Notes: generated by a model from the letters alone, not told the origin. A DNA stretch of 64,000 bases from an uncultured Eubacteriales bacterium (GCA_934643185.1 CAKUBN010000007.1:1-64000), one strand, 5' to 3'. Shown: positions 43,847-53,380, counted from the stretch's first letter. A program made the numbers and translations.

Positions 43847-44786
43847 TTTGGGGCTCCTTCGGCAATACCGCGCCGCGCGGCAAAATAAAATTCAGCGCGT
43901 GTGGCAGAATATTGTATTCCTCGCTTTTCACCTTGATGCACAGGCCGTCCATGTTGCTGACGACTTCATTCTCGCTTTGAATCTCGATCTTCACACCGCG
44001 GCGGTAAACGAGCAAGTCTGAAAACGCCGGGTTGCTCAGGTGCTCGCCGCGCTTATACTTCGTCACAAGCGTTGGGATGCGGTGGTAGGCGGGCTTTCGG
44101 ATCAGCACAAAATCGAGCAGACCGTCGTTCACGACGGAATTCGGCGCGCCGCAGTACCCGCCGCCGTACCAGCGGCCGTTGCCCGCAAGCGTGAACAGAA
44201 ATTCGCCCGTAACGGTCTCCTTTGTGCCGTCCGCATAGTAAAACGTCACGGTCATTTTGTCCGCAAGGTGCCCGAAAAAGCACTTTGTCAGCGAAATGGT
44301 GTACGCAAGCTCGCCCGAAACGAACGGCAGGTGCTTATAATAGTTCATCTCCGCCGCCACCTTGGCGTCGAACCCGACGGAGCAGATATTCACGGCATCG
44401 CCGTGCTGCGTGCGGATCATATCAATGGGCACAGTCTTGCCCGCAAGCTGATTTTCCGGGTTCAAAAACACCTCGCGCTTGCCGAACGAGCGCACAAAGT
44501 CGTTGCCGCTGCCGCACGGGTACACACCCACGGCAGCGTTTTTGTGAAACTCCGCGCCGCGCACGACTTCGAGCACCGTGCCGTCGCCGCCGACAGCCCA
44601 AATGCGCACCGCGTCTCCCTTTTCGGCGGCAGCCCGCGCCAGCTCCTCGCCGTGGCCTGCGCGCTGCGTGAGGTAGATTTCCGGTTCCTCGCCGTGCGTG
44701 GCATGCACAGCGCGGATGCGCTCCATAAACTGCACGGTGCCGTCGTGCTTGCCGGCCTTTGGATTGATGATATAAACATCCCGCAT
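43836..44786 (-). CDS. Diacylglycerol kinase family lipid kinase (316 aa)
   Basis: ATP-dependent kinase of the DgkB/YegS fold. The N-terminal catalytic domain shows INPKAGKHDGTVQF, the nucleotide motif AVGGDGTVLEVVRGA and PCGSGNDFVRSFG. The C-terminal beta-sandwich has DGLLDFVLIRKP. Substrate may be diacylglycerol or another lipid. First gene of a two-gene unit with the acetyltransferase. Confidence 0.9.
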   Translation of the reverse strand: MRDVYIINPKAGKHDGTVQFMERIRAVHATHGEEPEIYLTQRAGHGEELARAAAEKGDAVRIWAVGGDGTVLEVVRGAEFHKNAAVGVYPCGSGNDFVRSFGKREVFLNPENQLAGKTVPIDMIRTQHGDAVNICSVGFDAKVAAEMNYYKHLPFVSGELAYTISLTKCFFGHLADKMTVTFYYADGTKETVTGEFLFTLAGNGRWYGGGYCGAPNSVVNDGLLDFVLIRKPAYHRIPTLVTKYKRGEHLSNPAFSDLLVYRRGVKIEIQSENEVVSNMDGLCIKVKSEEYNILPHALNFILPRGAVLPKEPQNAR

Positions 44787-44809
44787 ATGTACCTCCCCTA
44801 AAGCATCCT

Positions 44810-45949
44810 TTATGCTTTAAAATACATGTAATACTGGCAGCGGATCATGCCGTTATACAGCTTGCGGCGGCGGTCTGCCTTTTTGCCGAAGCAGGTCTCA
44901 AACCGCTCATCCGGGCTGATGGCCGCGTAGCTCCAGCCGCGCTTCGGCGTGAAGACGCGTCCCATGGTCTTATAAATGTCTTCCGCCGTTTTCACGTCCA
45001 GCAGGCGCTCGCCGTACGGCGGGTTGCAGATGACGCAGCCAAACGGGCCGTCGTTGTTGAAATCTTTAATGTCGCGCACTTCTGCCGAGATATAGTCCGA
45101 AACACCGGCTTTTTTCGCGTTTTCCAGCGTCAGGCGCACGGCTTCGGGGTCGATGTCGTAGCCGAACGCCAAAAAGCCCTCGTCGCGGCGTTCGAGCGCC
45201 TTTGCGGCCACGCGCTCGTCATCCCAAACGCTGCCGGGAATGGTTTTCCACTTTTCCGCCGCAAAGTGACGGCGCAGGCCGGGCGCGATGTGCATGGCGA
45301 GCATCGCGCCTTCGATGAGGATCGTGCCCGAACCGCAGAACGGGTCAATGAGCGTGCCGTCCGTACGCACGCGGGAAAGCTTTGCCATGACCGCCGCAAG
45401 CGTTTCCTTAATAGGCGCTTCGTTGGAATTTTTGCGGTAGCCGCGCTTATGCAGCCCCGCGCCGCTCGTATCGAGCATAATGCTGACCTTATCCTTCATG
45501 ATGAGAAACTGGATCTGGTAGTTCGCGCCCGTCTCCGGGAAATGCTCCAGCTTATACGTCTCCTTGAGGCTCTCCACCACGGCCTTTTTGATGATGGCCT
45601 GGCAGTCCGGCACGCTCATAAGCTGGCTGGATAAGCACCGGCCCTTGACTGGGAACGCGTCGTCGCGGCCGATCCACTCCGCCCACGGCAGGGCTTTCAC
45701 GCCGCGAAACAGGCTTTCAAAGCTTTTCGCTTCAAACGTGCCGAGCAGCACGAGCACACGCTCCGCAAAGCGGGAGCGGATATTCGCGCGGGCGATCATC
45801 TCCGGGGAGCCGGTGCACAGCACGCGTCCGTTTTCCGGCGCAACGTTTTCCGCGCCCATGTCGCGGAGCTCCTCCGCCACAAGCCCTTCAACGCCTAAAA
45901 GGCAGGGCAAAACAAGCTGATATGTATGCAAAGTTATCACCATTTTCAT
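44810..45949 (-). CDS. THUMP-domain RNA methyltransferase, RlmL-type (379 aa)
   Basis: Class I SAM-dependent enzyme that probably methylates a guanine of 23S rRNA. It has an N-terminal THUMP region (residues about 10-155), the linker with GAGLHKRGYRKNSNEAPIKE, and the methyltransferase domain with DPFCGSGTILIEGA for SAM and the catalytic CNPPYGERL motif. A start codon at 45949 or the internal one two codons later are both possible. Single gene. Confidence 0.9.
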   Translation of the reverse strand: MKMVITLHTYQLVLPCLLGVEGLVAEELRDMGAENVAPENGRVLCTGSPEMIARANIRSRFAERVLVLLGTFEAKSFESLFRGVKALPWAEWIGRDDAFPVKGRCLSSQLMSVPDCQAIIKKAVVESLKETYKLEHFPETGANYQIQFLIMKDKVSIMLDTSGAGLHKRGYRKNSNEAPIKETLAAVMAKLSRVRTDGTLIDPFCGSGTILIEGAMLAMHIAPGLRRHFAAEKWKTIPGSVWDDERVAAKALERRDEGFLAFGYDIDPEAVRLTLENAKKAGVSDYISAEVRDIKDFNNDGPFGCVICNPPYGERLLDVKTAEDIYKTMGRVFTPKRGWSYAAISPDERFETCFGKKADRRRKLYNGMIRCQYYMYFKA

Positions 45950-46027
45950 TTCATATATTTATGTATTTTTTAGTATACCATAAATCGCACGTTTTCGACA
46001 CTGTATAGAGAAAAATAAGCAAAAAAA

Positions 46028-46066
46028 TTACCCGCCGGCTTTTGTGAAAGCCAACGGGCAATAAAT
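46028..46066 (-). terminator. Terminator of the CobW-type gene pair
   Basis: On the reverse strand CCCGTTGGCTTT pairs with AAAGCCGGCGGG and is followed by AATTTTTTT. Confidence 0.82.
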
Positions 46067-46072
46067 TTTAGC

Positions 46073-47020
46073 TTAATAGAACGTCGCAACGGGCTGCGCG
46101 GGCGCTTCGGCAGGCTCGATGTTTTCGAGCGTCAGAACCGGGCCCTTACGGCCGTAGAGCTTGTGCCACTTATACGCAACGGAAAGGCGCATGGTGTACC
46201 ACTTGCCGTTTTCCGGCATCTTGTCCGCATCGCACAGGGTGAGCAGACCCGCAAACTGAATATCCTCCACGCAGCAGGTCATCAGCTGGCGGCCGAAGAA
46301 GAACATGCCCGGCTTCATGCGCGGGTTCACGGCTGCAAGACCCTTATATTCCACGACCTTGCCGTCGTACTTCTTCGGGTCCTCGGAAAGGTCGCGGTAC
46401 CACAGCGCGTAATCGCCATCTTCGATCTTCACGACCGGCGCGTTGATGTCGAACGGCAGCGGATCTTCGATCTCGTCGTATTCGACGTCGCCGTTCGTGT
46501 ACTCGTAGGCGATGTCCGGGCGGCGGCTGATGCCGCGCACGATCTTGTGGAACGCCATTTTATCCATGTCCTTCGTGAAACGGTTGAACACGACCAGCTC
46601 GCAGCCGGAGAGCTTATCCACAACAAGGCCGCGCATATTGGCGTTGTAGGTGAGGAACGTCGTTGCATCGGCAAACATGAACTCCTGGTAGACCGCCCAG
46701 TTTTCCGGCATGTTGTCGTACAGCGTTTTCAGCTGCCACATGCCGTTATATTCGATGAGCACGCGGGAGGCGCGGTGCTTCTTCGCGAGGATGTCGAGCG
46801 TTTCGCTCGTCAGTTCTTCCTCGTCCTCAATGTTCTCCACGTAAATATTCTTCATGTAGGGGCGGGACTCATCGTACTCCGTCTCGCCTTCCTCACAGAC
46901 GAGCAGCAGCGTGCGCTGCCCGTTATTAAAACGCTTATCCGCGAGCGTTTCATCTATAAAAGAGGTCTTGCCTGCTTCGAGAAAACCCGTAAACAGGTAA
47001 ACCGGCATATCATCCATCAA
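46073..47020 (-). CDS. CobW-like GTPase without metal motif (315 aa)
   Basis: P-loop GTPase related to CobW/COG0523 metallochaperones. Walker A is TGFLEAGKTSF and the switch region EEGETEYDES; the C-terminal half (about 200-315) is a domain that in this group replaces the usual CobW_C domain. The CxCC metal motif of true COG0523 proteins is absent, so it may act as a partner of the protein encoded just upstream (31 bp gap) rather than bind metal itself. Target enzyme unknown. Confidence 0.8.
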   Translation of the reverse strand: MMDDMPVYLFTGFLEAGKTSFIDETLADKRFNNGQRTLLLVCEEGETEYDESRPYMKNIYVENIEDEEELTSETLDILAKKHRASRVLIEYNGMWQLKTLYDNMPENWAVYQEFMFADATTFLTYNANMRGLVVDKLSGCELVVFNRFTKDMDKMAFHKIVRGISRRPDIAYEYTNGDVEYDEIEDPLPFDINAPVVKIEDGDYALWYRDLSEDPKKYDGKVVEYKGLAAVNPRMKPGMFFFGRQLMTCCVEDIQFAGLLTLCDADKMPENGKWYTMRLSVAYKWHKLYGRKGPVLTLENIEPAEAPAQPVATFY

Positions 47021-47051
47021 TATTCCGCCTTTCTGTAAGGTTCAGGCCGCA

Positions 47052-48269
47052 TTACGCGAACAGCGCTTCGATCGCGGCCTCGTTGATGTGGGAACCGATG
47101 ACGCACAGGCGGCCGATGACGCCGGCGCTGCCGTTACGCACAGAGGTCTCCTCCGGCACGTAGTCGAAGTGGATCCACTCGCCGTCCTGGCCTGCGACGA
47201 TGCCCTTTGCACGCAGGATCATGCCGTACTTTTCGCTGTCGTCCAGCGCCTCGAGGATGTGCTCGATCTCGTCCTTCGTGAACTTGCGGGTCGTCTCGGT
47301 GCCCCAGCTTGTGAACACCTCATCGGCATGGTGATGGTGGTGATGATGCTCGTGGTCATGCTCGTCATGGTCGTGATCGTGGTCATGGCAGCCGCAGGTG
47401 CAGTGCTCATCATGCTCCTCATGGTCATGATCGTGATGATGGTGCTCATGCTCGTCTTCGTCATGGTCATGGTGGTGATGGTGATGCTCATGTTCGTCAT
47501 CGTCATCGTCGTCATCATGATGATCGTGGCAGCCGCAGGTGCAGTGCTCGTCATGCTCCTCGTGGTCATGGTCGTGATGATGGTGGTGCTCGTGCTCATC
47601 CTCGTCCTCGTCGTGGTGGTGATGATGCTCGTGCTCGGTCTCCTCGGCAAGCAGCTTCAGCTCTTCCTCGAGGGTATTCTTGTGCTCCATCGTCTCAAGG
47701 ATCTGTGCGCCGGAAAGCTGATCCCACGGGGTGGTGATGATGGTGGCGTTCTGGTTGTGCTCACGCAGCAGCGCGACGCAGGCTTCGAGCTTTTCGGGCT
47801 TGATGCCGTCCGTACGGCTCAGAATGATGGAGTTTGCGTGCTCGATCTGGTCGTTATAGAACTCGCCGAAGTTCTTCATGTACATTTTGCACTTATTCGC
47901 ATCGGCAACGGTGGTGAAGCTATTGAGCGTAACGTCGTCCATGTGCAGGTTCTGCACGGCACGGATAACGTCGCTCAGCTTGCCGACACCGGACGGCTCG
48001 ATCAAAATGCGGTCCGGGTGGTAGGTCTCCAGCACCTGACGCAGCGCCTTGCCGAAGTCGCCCACAAGGCTGCAGCAGATGCAGCCCTGGCTCATCTCGG
48101 TGATTTCAATGCCGGCGTCCTGCAAAAAGCCGCCGTCAATGGCAATCTCGCCGAACTCGTTTTCGATGAGGACGAGCTTTTCGCCCTTAAAAGCTTCGGA
48201 GATCAGCTTGCGGATCAGCGTGGTTTTGCCTGCGCCGAGGAAGCCGGAAAAAATATCGATTTTCGTCAT
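47052..48269 (-). CDS. CobW/COG0523 metallochaperone GTPase with long His-rich insert (405 aa)
   Basis: GTPase thought to deliver a metal ion. Walker A is GFLGAGKTTLIRKL, the metal motif is CICC after EMSQG, and EPSGVGK follows. Between the GTPase domain and the CobW_C domain (about residues 205-312; bases 47330-47650) lies an insert almost wholly of His, Asp and Glu with two copies of EHCTCGCHDH. The insert looks like a duplicated unit. His and Cys content suggests storage or buffering of Zn, Ni, Co or Cu. The CobW_C domain ends the protein (GSAGVIGRLCVIGSHINE). First gene of a two-gene operon. Confidence 0.9.
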   Translation of the reverse strand: MTKIDIFSGFLGAGKTTLIRKLISEAFKGEKLVLIENEFGEIAIDGGFLQDAGIEITEMSQGCICCSLVGDFGKALRQVLETYHPDRILIEPSGVGKLSDVIRAVQNLHMDDVTLNSFTTVADANKCKMYMKNFGEFYNDQIEHANSIILSRTDGIKPEKLEACVALLREHNQNATIITTPWDQLSGAQILETMEHKNTLEEELKLLAEETEHEHHHHHDEDEDEHEHHHHHDHDHEEHDEHCTCGCHDHHDDDDDDDEHEHHHHHHDHDEDEHEHHHHDHDHEEHDEHCTCGCHDHDHDHDEHDHEHHHHHHHADEVFTSWGTETTRKFTKDEIEHILEALDDSEKYGMILRAKGIVAGQDGEWIHFDYVPEETSVRNGSAGVIGRLCVIGSHINEAAIEALFA

Positions 48270-48324
48270 ATTCTCATGCCCTTTCGCAATAATTTACGGT
48301 TTGGATAAACGCTCTTGGAGGAAC

Positions 48325-48400
48325 CGCGCAATTCGCTTTCTGCGGAAAGTGACCAAAGGCGCTGCCTTTGGGATCCGCCGCCTTTGAAAAGGCGGGCAAA
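48325..48400 (-). repeat. Modular hairpin repeat, diverged copy 2
   Basis: On the reverse strand AAAGTTTTGC, stem CCGCCTT/AAGGCGG, GGATCC, stem CAAAGGC-agc-GCCTTTG, GTCA, stem CTTTC-cgca-GAAAG, CGAA. The loops AGC and CGCA and the linkers match the copy at 57181-57226 while the stems differ. The remainder of 48270-48559 shows no gene. Confidence 0.5.
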
Positions 48401-48559
48401 ACTTTATTCGCTCGGTTGTCTTTCGCTTATCACAGAATGGAAGTTTACTGAAACTTTCGGTCTCTCCAATCTTGTATTGTAAATCTTTCTTTTAAAAGTT
48501 GCAAGAGAAATCGATAAATGTTTACACTTTCATCATTTTCATGCGGTTTCACACCGTTT

Positions 48560-50647
48560 CTATCCTTCGCTTAGGTCAAAATCCTCGCTTAAAAGCGCCG
48601 CAAGCTCCGCTTCCGTCAGGCTTGTCACGTCTCCGCCCGTCAATCTGCGAGACTGGTTTAAGATTGCGTCCTCAACCAAATTGCGCACCAAGCGTCCGTT
48701 GCCCGCCGTTCTGGCGTCCGTTGCCTGCCGCTTTTCGTAATATTGAAGCAGCGGCGTTTCGCATGTTTCATCGATCGTATAGCCCTTTTTCTTTGCAGTC
48801 AGCTTTGTAATGGCCAGCAGCTCCTCCGCCGTATAATCCGGAAACTCGATGATATTCGGGAATCTCGAGCGCAGGCCGGAGTTCGCCGTGAGAAACGCCT
48901 CCATTTCTTTTGTATAGCCCGCCAAAATAACGATAAGGTCTTCTCTGTGATCCTCCATCCCCTTGACGATGGTATCGATGGCTTCCAGTCCGAAACTGTC
49001 GTCTGCGCCGCGGTACAGCGAATATGCCTCATCGATGAACAGCACGCCGCCGAGCGCAGAGCGAATGACCTGCTGCGTGAGCGGTGCGGTGTGACCGACG
49101 TATTTGCCTACAAGGTCGGCGCGCGTGACTTCAATCAGCTGCCCGCCGCTCAGTACGCCCATGGCTTTTAAATAGCGTGAAACGAGCCTTGCGATGGTCG
49201 TTTTGCCCGTGCCGGGATTGCCGGTAAAGATCATGTGCATGGTGGGCACATCGGCCTTCATGCCGCGCGCTTCGCGCAGCCGCTGAATGATATAGTTCTG
49301 CTCAAGCGACAGCACGTAGTCCTTCACTTCACTAAGTCCGATGATCTCGTTAAGCTCCGATTTCACTTCTTCGGCGGCTTTCGGGTCTGCCGCCTGCTTT
49401 TTCTCTTCTTCCACCGTGACGGCAAAATCCGGGAATGTGAACGCGAGCACACCGTCTTTTACGCCGAGTGTGCCGGAAACGGTCTTTTCACCGTCCTTTT
49501 CCGCACGGCGCAGCTTTTCTTCGCTCAAAAGGCGGAAGCAACGTTCCGTCAGCCGCGCCATGCTCTCCACGCCGTCGCGGCGACTGAATTTATCCGCCAA
49601 AAACGCCGAGGCATCTTCACCGAACGTGAACGTGTAGTTTAGCTTAGCCTTTGTGCGGTCGTTTAATGCACCGAGCGCCGCTTTGCCGATCCTGAGCAGG
49701 CTCTCGCGCGTAAATTCCGCTGTGCGGCAGAAATCCGTAACGCTCGACAAAAACGCCGCGCCGAACGCATCGGTAAACGCGCTGTCCTTCTGGCTCGTCA
49801 AAAAGACGAGGTATTTACCGTTTACGGAAATTTCGCTGACGGCATCGGGCACCAGTGCCGTGCCGACGTCGATGAGCATGCCCTTCTGCAAGGCATAGCG
49901 CGAAGACAATTTCAGCACGCCTGTCTCGCACAGCGCCGCCACCATGGGCAATAAAGATTTATGGCACTGCTCGAAATTTTCAAACAGCACAATATCATTT
50001 TCACTGTGCAGTGCAGAGAAAAGGTCTTGTGTAAGCAGCTTGCCGTCCTCGGCGTTCGGGTAGCGGGAAAGGTCGATGCTCGTGACGCCGCCGTTTTTCA
50101 GCACGCCCTCCTTGCACAGCGCCGCAGCCGAGGCCGCAAGCGCGCTGTGCCGCCCCGTGCCCTCCTTGCCGGAGATGACAACAACCGCTGCAGGCTTGCC
50201 GTTTTCGCGCCCCGTCACGCTCGGGCGGCGGAACGCGGTGAATAAGCTGTCCAAAAACGCGTCCTGCCCAATGACCGTGCTGCCCGTCGCTTCTCTCGCC
50301 TCGCGGAACGACTGCGCAGGGTCCTTTGGCGGCTCCTCCGCGCCCTTTGCTTTCGGCTTTTCTTCTGCCGCTTCCGTCTTCGGCGCTTCCATTTCGGGTG
50401 TGCCGGTCAGGCCCTCGGCGTCCAGCATACGGCGCATTTCGTCCATGCTGCGCTGCGCGTCGCTCGTCAGCTTATCGAGGTCGCTGATCTGTTTATTTAA
50501 GCTGCTCTGCATATTGGTATTCGTTTTTTCGATGCTGTTCAAAAAATCCTCGGCATCCTTGGCCGCGCGGCTTTTTGTGCCGCTGCCGACGTTCAGCTTA
50601 CCGCCGGAAAACAACGCATCCAAAATGCTGTCAATATCGTTTTTCAT
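48560..50647 (-). CDS. Two-domain AAA+ ATPase, CbxX/SpoVK-like (695 aa)
   Basis: The N-terminal 100 residues form a coiled coil (SIEKTNTNMQSSLNKQISDL) and a Pro/Lys-rich linker. A first AAA+ module around residues 130-300 has an altered P-loop (ISGKEGTGRHSAL). The second module (about 440-695) is intact: Walker A MIFTGNPGTGKTTIAR, Walker B VLFIDEAYSLY, and a sensor region GNGRLVRNLVEDAILNQSRR, as in CbxX/CfxQ proteins. It likely remodels a partner protein, but no partner is visible. It lies 27 bp after cutC on the same strand. Confidence 0.82.
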   Translation of the reverse strand: MKNDIDSILDALFSGGKLNVGSGTKSRAAKDAEDFLNSIEKTNTNMQSSLNKQISDLDKLTSDAQRSMDEMRRMLDAEGLTGTPEMEAPKTEAAEEKPKAKGAEEPPKDPAQSFREAREATGSTVIGQDAFLDSLFTAFRRPSVTGRENGKPAAVVVISGKEGTGRHSALAASAAALCKEGVLKNGGVTSIDLSRYPNAEDGKLLTQDLFSALHSENDIVLFENFEQCHKSLLPMVAALCETGVLKLSSRYALQKGMLIDVGTALVPDAVSEISVNGKYLVFLTSQKDSAFTDAFGAAFLSSVTDFCRTAEFTRESLLRIGKAALGALNDRTKAKLNYTFTFGEDASAFLADKFSRRDGVESMARLTERCFRLLSEEKLRRAEKDGEKTVSGTLGVKDGVLAFTFPDFAVTVEEEKKQAADPKAAEEVKSELNEIIGLSEVKDYVLSLEQNYIIQRLREARGMKADVPTMHMIFTGNPGTGKTTIARLVSRYLKAMGVLSGGQLIEVTRADLVGKYVGHTAPLTQQVIRSALGGVLFIDEAYSLYRGADDSFGLEAIDTIVKGMEDHREDLIVILAGYTKEMEAFLTANSGLRSRFPNIIEFPDYTAEELLAITKLTAKKKGYTIDETCETPLLQYYEKRQATDARTAGNGRLVRNLVEDAILNQSRRLTGGDVTSLTEAELAALLSEDFDLSEG

Positions 50648-50674
50648 GCAAATTCCCCTTTCTCCGGGTAAAGC

Positions 50675-51448
50675 TTACCGCGCTTCGATCGCCGCGACGA
50701 CGTTTTGCACCAGAGCGCTGTCCGTCACCTTATATTCGTCCTCCGGAATGCCTACGCCGTTTAATTTGCCGCCGAAGAAGATCTCCGGGTTGCCGCAGAC
50801 GCTCGTATCGCGCCGCAGGGAGCGCGCCGAGGCGTGTACACTGTGCGTGCCGGTCTCGTTGATAAATTTCCCGACATTCTGCGCGTTGATGCCGCCGCCG
50901 GGCAGAATATCGATGCGGCCTGCGGCGTATTCGATCATCTTTTGCACGGTCTCCGCGCCCTTAATCGCGCTTTCGCGCTGGCCGCTCGTCAAAACGCGCG
51001 TCACGCCGAGGGCGATGAGCGCGTCGAGCGCTTTATACACGTCCGGCACCACGTCAATGGCGCGGTGGAACACGATCTCGGCGTTCGGGTTGATCTTTTT
51101 AATGCGGCTGATAAAATCGGCGCAGCGGTCGGTGTCAACCGTGCCGTCCGGCTTCAAAAAGCCGAAGACGATGCCGTCCGCGCCCGCATTTAACAGTGCC
51201 TCCATATCGCGGCAGCAGGTCACGTAGTCAAAGTCCGTGTAGCAAAAGCCACCCTCGCGCGGGCGCACCATGCACATCACGGGAATTTTCAGTGTATTTT
51301 TCACGGCCTGCACCGTGCCGATGCTCGGCGTAAGGCCGCCCAAAAACAGCGCGGAATTGAGTTCAATGCGGTCTGCGCCGCCTTTTTCGGCCTGTACGGC
51401 GTCTTCAAAACAGCCACAGCAAACCTCAAACAATACTTTATCTTTCAT
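50675..51448 (-). CDS. cutC: CutC family protein (257 aa)
   Basis: TIM-barrel protein historically linked to copper homeostasis, though its direct role is disputed. Features are FEVCCGCFEDAVQAEKGGAD and RIELNSALFLGGLTPSIG at the N-terminus, MVRPREGGFCYTD in the middle, and VLTSGQRESAIKGAE, then DILPGGGINAQNVG near the end. The family Cys residues are present. Nearby His-rich CobW protein makes a metal theme possible, but they are separate transcripts. Confidence 0.9.
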   Translation of the reverse strand: MKDKVLFEVCCGCFEDAVQAEKGGADRIELNSALFLGGLTPSIGTVQAVKNTLKIPVMCMVRPREGGFCYTDFDYVTCCRDMEALLNAGADGIVFGFLKPDGTVDTDRCADFISRIKKINPNAEIVFHRAIDVVPDVYKALDALIALGVTRVLTSGQRESAIKGAETVQKMIEYAAGRIDILPGGGINAQNVGKFINETGTHSVHASARSLRRDTSVCGNPEIFFGGKLNGVGIPEDEYKVTDSALVQNVVAAIEAR

Positions 51449-51622
51449 ATTTATACCAACTTTCGTTTATTTGTCCTATCGCGGCGCTTTAAAACACGCC
51501 GCTTTCTGCACTTTCGACTATTCTCACACAAACGCCTTTACAATCCTCTAAAAAAGATTATAATAGCTTTGAACGTAAAAAGAAAGATAAATCGTTAAAT
51601 TCTAAAGACAGGGGACGAGATT

Positions 51623-52636
51623 ATGTCAGATACCGTTCGTTTAACAGAAGAATTTCGCGGCGGGCTTTTGGACCTGACGCATTACGGCTACATCAGCATT
51701 GTAGATGAAAAGGGCAAGGTCATCTATTCCGCAGGCGACCCGGAGGCGATGGTCTTCTACCGCTCCGCTTCTAAGCCCGTGCAGGCGCTGCCCGTCATTG
51801 CACACCATCTCGATGAAAAATACGGCTTTACCGATGAAGAGACCGTGCTGTTCGCGGGCTCGCACCTCGGCGAAAGCTTCCACATCAACGCTTTAAAATC
51901 CATCATGAAAAAGGCCGACCTGAACCCGGAAGACCTCATCATGAAGCCGACCGTGCCGGGCTCTACGGAAGCAAACGAAGAGCGCATCCGCAATGGCCTG
52001 CCGAAGTCGAAGCTCTACCACAACTGCAGCGGCAAGCACGCGGCACTCATGCTCACCCAGCGTGAAATGGGCGGCGACGTAAAGGATTACTGGAAGGTCG
52101 GCTCCGTCGGCCAGAATGAAGTTCTGCGCACCATGAGCGTGCTTTCCGAGTACCCGGAAGAAAAGGTCGTCATCGGCATCGACGGCTGCGGCGTGCCGGT
52201 GTTCGCTTACCCGATGAAGAACATCGCGACGGCGTACAAGAACCTCGCATGCATCGATACCATTCAAGACGACGTTCTGCAGGATGCTGCGCGCCGCTTT
52301 GTCCCGCGTATTCATCAGTATCCGCACATGATGCGCGGCACGGGCTACCTGTGCTCCCTCATCAACCACGATGCAAACATCATCGCAAAGGGCGGCGCAA
52401 ACGGCGTGTACGGCATCGGCCTTAAAAAGGAGCGCATCGGCATCTCCTTCAAGATCAAAGACGGCACCGAGGCGGTTTGGCCGCTCATCATCCGCGAGAT
52501 CTTCCGCCAGATCGGCTACTATAATGCCGACACCGATAAGATGCTCGTCTCCCTCAACAACGGCGTCACCGTCAATGACAACGACACGCCCGTCGGCGAA
52601 GTAAAGACCGTGTTCACGCTTGAAAAGCACTTTTAA
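51623..52636 (+). CDS. L-asparaginase II-type hydrolase (337 aa)
   Basis: Member of the asparaginase family typified by Rhizobium AnsA, unrelated to the E. coli type. Recognisable segments are YRSASKPVQALPVI with the Ser-x-x-Lys of the active site, AGSHLGESFHINAL, LYHNCSGKHAALML and GIDGCGVPVFAYPM. Likely deaminates asparagine in the cytosol since no signal peptide is present. GGGGACGAG stands before the start. Single gene, divergent from cutC; the 174 bp between them should hold promoters for both. Confidence 0.88.
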   Translation: MSDTVRLTEEFRGGLLDLTHYGYISIVDEKGKVIYSAGDPEAMVFYRSASKPVQALPVIAHHLDEKYGFTDEETVLFAGSHLGESFHINALKSIMKKADLNPEDLIMKPTVPGSTEANEERIRNGLPKSKLYHNCSGKHAALMLTQREMGGDVKDYWKVGSVGQNEVLRTMSVLSEYPEEKVVIGIDGCGVPVFAYPMKNIATAYKNLACIDTIQDDVLQDAARRFVPRIHQYPHMMRGTGYLCSLINHDANIIAKGGANGVYGIGLKKERIGISFKIKDGTEAVWPLIIREIFRQIGYYNADTDKMLVSLNNGVTVNDNDTPVGEVKTVFTLEKHF

Positions 52637-52645
52637 TTTTCAAAT

Positions 52646-53380
52646 TTAATTCTCATCCAGCATTTTAGATAAAGTCTCTGCATCGATCTGTCCCGGTGCG
52701 GAGGCTTTTCCTTTTGAAGCAAACGTCATCACAGAGCCGAACGCCCCGCCGCGCACGCGCGTCACTTTGCCGAGCTCGCCCATGGAAATACCGATGAGCA
52801 GCCCGCAGAACGCCGTCGATTCGTTCATCGCCGCCAGCATCACCATCACGTCGCGCTCACTCTGCGGCATCACGGCAATTTTCGGCAGGTCGGCGTTTAA
52901 CGCCATCATGCGCTTATAGCGGTCATCGATCTCCTCGCGCGCCGGTGTTTTTGCAAAATCGTGGTTCGAGATAATGAGCTTCGTGCCCATGTCGTGCATG
53001 GCCTGAATGGTCGCCCTTGCAATGTCGTCGTACTGCTCGCAGAGGAAAAGCTCCAAATCTACAAGCGGCGCGCCCAAGGCGCTCAGCTGCGCGTTCATCG
53101 CAAAATAGTCCATGGGGTCTATCGCTTTTTCGCCGCCCTCCGCTTTCGTGCGGAATGTGCATAATACGGGCAAGGGTGCAGCTTCCCTGAAAATTTCCGG
53201 CGCTGCCGCAAACATATCCTCGTCAAAATAATCGATGCGCCATTCGATGAGATCCGCCGGGGTGGTCTTGATCTCCTTAATCGCCTCTAAGGCCGCTTCC
53301 TTTGTCTTTTCGCACACCGGCACACAAATTTTCATTCTGCCGCTGCCGAATATTAAATCGTTTACAACTACCTGCCGCAT
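52646..53380 (-). CDS. aroD: 3-dehydroquinate dehydratase, type I (244 aa)
   Basis: Third step of the shikimate pathway. The type I enzyme forms a Schiff base; visible are PVCEKTKEAALEAI, DLIEWRIDYFDED, LCTFRTKAEGG, the His in ISNHDFAKTP, the active Lys in LPKIAVMPQSERDV, and ISMGELGKVTRVRGGAFGSV at the end. The start at 53380 has GGGAG upstream; the extension to 53434 is not conserved. Convergent with the asparaginase gene (9 bp gap). Confidence 0.93.
   Translation of the reverse strand: MRQVVVNDLIFGSGRMKICVPVCEKTKEAALEAIKEIKTTPADLIEWRIDYFDEDMFAAAPEIFREAAPLPVLCTFRTKAEGGEKAIDPMDYFAMNAQLSALGAPLVDLELFLCEQYDDIARATIQAMHDMGTKLIISNHDFAKTPAREEIDDRYKRMMALNADLPKIAVMPQSERDVMVMLAAMNESTAFCGLLIGISMGELGKVTRVRGGAFGSVMTFASKGKASAPGQIDAETLSKMLDEN

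Noticed and set aside
47330..47650. Low-complexity sequence as an assembly error
   Set aside because: The frame stays open through the whole insert and continues into a normal CobW_C domain.
47088..48308. 406-codon frame opposite the His-rich CobW gene
   Set aside because: It is an antisense artefact of His and Asp codons; the reverse-strand frame has clear CobW motifs and a ribosome site.
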